The notes below the pieces were generated by a model that saw only the letters and a program-made list of their open reading frames with translations, made no database searches and was not told the DNA's origin. The position numbers were made by a program, and so were the translations under genes. A stretch of DNA of 61,544 bases from Deltaproteobacteria bacterium Ga0077550 (GTDB lineage Bacteria > Myxococcota_A > Polyangia > Nannocystales > Nannocystaceae): contig LNFB01000289.1 of assembly GCA_001464385.1 (NCBI GenBank), positions 1 through 61,544 on the forward strand, read 5' to 3'. Shown here piece after piece: positions 60,951 to 61,544 of this stretch (position 1 is its first letter; every line of letters begins with the position of its first letter).

Positions 60951-61510
60951 GTGATCGGCTCCTTGGTCTTCGCGCCGATCTTGAAGCGCTGGTAACGGAT
61001 CGTGACGAGCTGTTCTTGTTGCTGCAGCTCGAGGCGATCGAGGCCGCGCGGCGACGGGCCGGTCTCGCACGCGCCGTCGAGGGCGAAGTACGACTTGTGA
61101 CAAGCGCAGTAGAACTTGTTGGCGTTGGCATCGAAGTCGACGCCGCAGCCGAGGTGCGGACAGACGGTCGACAGCGCGACGAGCTCGGCGCCCTCGCGTC
61201 GCACCCACGCCGAGCCGATCTTCACCTGGATGACGCGGTTCCACGCGTCCACTTGATCCGCGTAGAGGTCGACCTTCACCGGCGCCGCGCCTGCGAACAG
61301 CGAGATCGGGCCCGCGGGCAGGAAGTTGCCCTCGCCGCTCGTCGCGTCCTGGCGCAGGGGTTGGCCGAGGAAGACCAGCGTCGGCCCGAGCACGCTCGCG
61401 GCCAGGCCGACGCCGAGGGCGCCTGCGGCCGCGGTGAGCAGGCTACGCCTCGAGGAGATGCCTTTGGCGGTGGCACCGGTGGGATCGTCGTCGCGTGGGA
61501 TCTGGACCAT
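60947..61510 (-). CDS. Rieske iron-sulfur protein of the b/c complex
   Basis: 187 residues. Tat signal with SSRRSLLTAA (residues 19-28) and an anchor helix to about residue 48. The Rieske cluster is complete: CPHLGC (Cys117, His119, Cys122) and CACHKS (Cys135, Cys137, His138), the latter with Lys for the usual Gly. It is the 2Fe-2S electron acceptor from quinol in the complex with the cytochrome b/c fusion. A CATAAT box lies 18 bases before the ATG and may be part of its promoter, which the window cuts off. Confidence 0.95.
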   Translation of the reverse strand: MVQIPRDDDPTGATAKGISSRRSLLTAAAGALGVGLAASVLGPTLVFLGQPLRQDATSGEGNFLPAGPISLFAGAAPVKVDLYADQVDAWNRVIQVKIGSAWVRREGAELVALSTVCPHLGCGVDFDANANKFYCACHKSYFALDGACETGPSPRGLDRLELQQQEQLVTIRYQRFKIGAKTKEPIT

Positions 61511-61544
61511 GGGTGACCTGGCCGCGGGATTATGCCTCTGATCG

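Overview
The window is about 70% GC with very strong GC bias at third codon positions. It carries many lipoproteins with Ser/Thr/Asp/Gly-rich linkers after the lipobox, FHA/sigma-54 and ECF regulators, a PilZ-receiver-PATAN protein and an exopolysaccharide operon. This combination suggests a chromosomal segment from a myxobacterium, most likely of the Nannocystis/Plesiocystis branch; that placement is inference from style, not a database match. I see no rRNA, tRNA, CRISPR array, insertion sequence, phage gene or replication origin.

Layout. 1-8029: a phytanoyl-CoA dioxygenase-like enzyme (cut by the window edge) paired with a TPR-GSCFA protein, then secreted lipoproteins, a Tat-exported pirin and an FtsJ/RlmM-type rRNA methyltransferase. 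8195-17011: an unusual AGCS-like membrane protein, a 55-residue lipoprotein, a large exported protein, an ankyrin protein, a DGET-repeat calcium-loop lipoprotein, a DUF808 protein and two tandem Cys-repeat lipoproteins. 17042-21160: a tightly coupled minus-strand run (coaX, helical-repeat protein, membrane protein, TlpA thioredoxin, pyroglutamyl-peptidase-like protein). 21211-30062: DUF2254 protein, outer-membrane protein, zinc-ribbon membrane protein plus Cys-less asparagine-synthetase homologue, ECF sigma/ChrR-like pair, SCP2 protein and small hypotheticals. 30072-35759: a Tat-exported molybdenum hydroxylase operon with a divergent FHA/sigma-54 activator. 35769-44363: a seven-gene Wzx/Wzy-type exopolysaccharide operon. 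44579-57363: typA, amidase, esterase lipoprotein, a JmjC-type oxygenase coupled to a PMP-motif lipoprotein, a spermidine-synthase-like enzyme, MATE exporter, PilZ-receiver-PATAN protein and CNNM/CorC protein. 57433-61510: Rieske protein, cytochrome b/c fusion and a multiheme cytochrome, a quinol-oxidising electron transfer module.

How they work together. The polysaccharide genes cover tyrosine kinase/co-polymerase, flippase, polymerase, initiating phosphoglycosyltransferase, FemAB/GNAT-like transferase, export pore and sugar acetyltransferase, but no ordinary glycosyltransferases, which must lie elsewhere. The molybdenum hydroxylase has the 2Fe-2S and molybdopterin parts fused in one chain and a PaoB-like FAD subunit, so it probably acts on periplasmic aldehydes or N-heterocycles. 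The Rieske/b/c module lacks one of the four expected haem-b histidines. The most system-like unknown is the small protein, PMP-motif lipoprotein and JmjC oxygenase group at 49638-51374, next to duplicated gene-end scars.
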